Of a stretch of 15,118 nucleotides of DNA, positions 14,596-15,118 are shown piece by piece. The notes under the pieces are model-generated. The model was not told the DNA's origin. It was given only the letters and a program-made list of their open reading frames with translations, and did no database searches. Source of the DNA: Bacteriovoracaceae bacterium (GTDB lineage Bacteria; Bdellovibrionota; Bacteriovoracia; Bacteriovoracales; Bacteriovoracaceae); assembly GCA_007116425.1 (NCBI GenBank), contig SKIL01000315.1, positions 1 through 15,118 of the forward strand. Direction: 5' to 3'. A program made the position numbers and the translations under genes. Every line of letters begins with the position of its first letter. The first letter of the stretch is position 1.

Positions 14596-15087
14596 ATGGC
14601 CGACCATTCCACTTTAATAAAATCACTTTCTGAAAAAAGAAAAGAGAAAGAGAAAAAACTCATCGATAAAGTTGTACTTGACTTTTACACTCAAGCAACA
14701 AAGGACACAATGATCGGGCACCATTTTAGAAAAATTCAGGAGTTTGAGAGTTTAGATATCTCACCTCTAACTCCGCCGATCGAAGCATTTAAATCTCACT
14801 TACCTAGAATTCAAAACTTTTGGTACGTACAATTATTAGGTGAGAAAAATGACGATAAAGAATTTCAACTCTTAGATGTTCACAAAAAACTTGGGGTTTT
14901 GCCCGGTGAAGTTGGAAGGTGGTGCACACTTTTCAATGAAATTTTAGAGCAAACAAAAAAACTTAAAGAAATCCAATCTGATCCCCAAGCGCAAGAGCTT
15001 TTACTCAACTGGAATAAAAAAATAAACCACTTCCGAGATATATTCTTGAGTTCACCTAAACTATTCGGGCGTGGCCCTGCCAGGTGA
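14596..15087 (+). CDS. Group III truncated haemoglobin
   Basis: This 163-aa globin starts at ATG 14596, with AAAAGG 7 bases upstream; an in-frame ATG at 14551 would add 15 basic residues and has only a distant GGAG that better fits the upstream ORF. After a charged helix the globin core begins: F-Y at residues 30-31 (Tyr31 as the B10 tyrosine), H-L-P-R-I-Q-N-F-W at 68-76, D-V-H-K-K-L with His96 as the proximal haem ligand, and R-W-C-T-L-F with Trp109 at the G8 position. This order and the H-L-x-x-x-x-x-F-W motif fit group III truncated haemoglobins (Campylobacter Ctb type), thought to handle O2, NO or peroxide. The N-terminal Lys/Glu-rich 22 residues and a C-terminal tail make it longer than the usual core of about 130. 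The family call is by motif; no alignment was run. Confidence 0.75.
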   Translation: MADHSTLIKSLSEKRKEKEKKLIDKVVLDFYTQATKDTMIGHHFRKIQEFESLDISPLTPPIEAFKSHLPRIQNFWYVQLLGEKNDDKEFQLLDVHKKLGVLPGEVGRWCTLFNEILEQTKKLKEIQSDPQAQELLLNWNKKINHFRDIFLSSPKLFGRGPAR

Positions 15088-15118
15088 GGCCCCTAATTCA
15101 TTTGTCACAAAATCTATA

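Noticed and set aside
14490..14663. Upstream extension of the minus-strand secreted orphan to 14663
   Set aside because: It would run across the divergent globin start; AGAGG before 14489 and the signal peptide support the shorter form.
1..15118. Mobile elements, prophage, CRISPR, tRNA, rRNA
   Set aside because: No transposase or integrase motif, repeat-spacer array, cloverleaf or rRNA stretch was recognised on either strand.

Overview
The window is ordinary AT-rich bacterial chromosome (roughly 40% GC by eye) with short intergenic gaps and AGGAG-type ribosome sites on most genes. No transposase, integrase, CRISPR array, tRNA or rRNA was recognised. The mix suggests a Gram-negative delta-proteobacterium-like organism, most plausibly Bdellovibrionota (Bacteriovorax/Halobacteriovorax-like). 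The clues are a three-gene type B succinate dehydrogenase (sdhCAB, no sdhD), DksA, lipoproteins, several Sec-secreted orphan proteins and a very large secreted orphan. This placement is inference, not proof.

Layout. 1-352 is the 3' end of a YceI-like protein, sharing a convergent terminator with a minus-strand haem-binding DUF3365-type lipoprotein (390-1043, TTG start). A well-formed sigma70-type promoter at 1140-1168 drives sdhC-sdhA-sdhB (1280-4673). Next comes a run of three closely spaced plus-strand genes: a SprT-like/DUF2786 putative metalloprotease, a PaaI-type hotdog thioesterase and a DUF423 membrane protein (4685-6767). The sdh terminator hairpin lies inside the first codons of the SprT-like gene. 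After a 153-base gap come two secreted orphan genes, 195 aa and 1258 aa, 13 bases apart (6921-11298). The larger has a cysteine-rich N-terminal domain, a glycine-rich hydrophobic segment, repeated small beta-barrel-like units and an acidic tail.

queE (queuosine/7-deazaguanine synthesis) is on the minus strand at 11312-12046. Divergent from it is a probably leaderless two-gene unit, an alpha-helical orphan overlapping a small zinc-ribbon protein (12142-13096), followed by a dksA-family regulator (13262-13693). The right end holds a secreted orphan on the minus strand (13743-14489). Divergent from that is a group III truncated haemoglobin (14596-15087) preceded by a 15-codon upstream ORF with its own good ribosome site.

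Functionally, the sdh operon supplies menaquinone-linked respiration. The DUF3365-type lipoprotein and the truncated haemoglobin are further haem proteins, and DksA links transcription to ppGpp. The best candidates for something undescribed are the 1258-aa secreted protein with its small partner, the terminator inside the SprT-like gene, and the two unusual translation-start arrangements at 12142 and 14544-14598.
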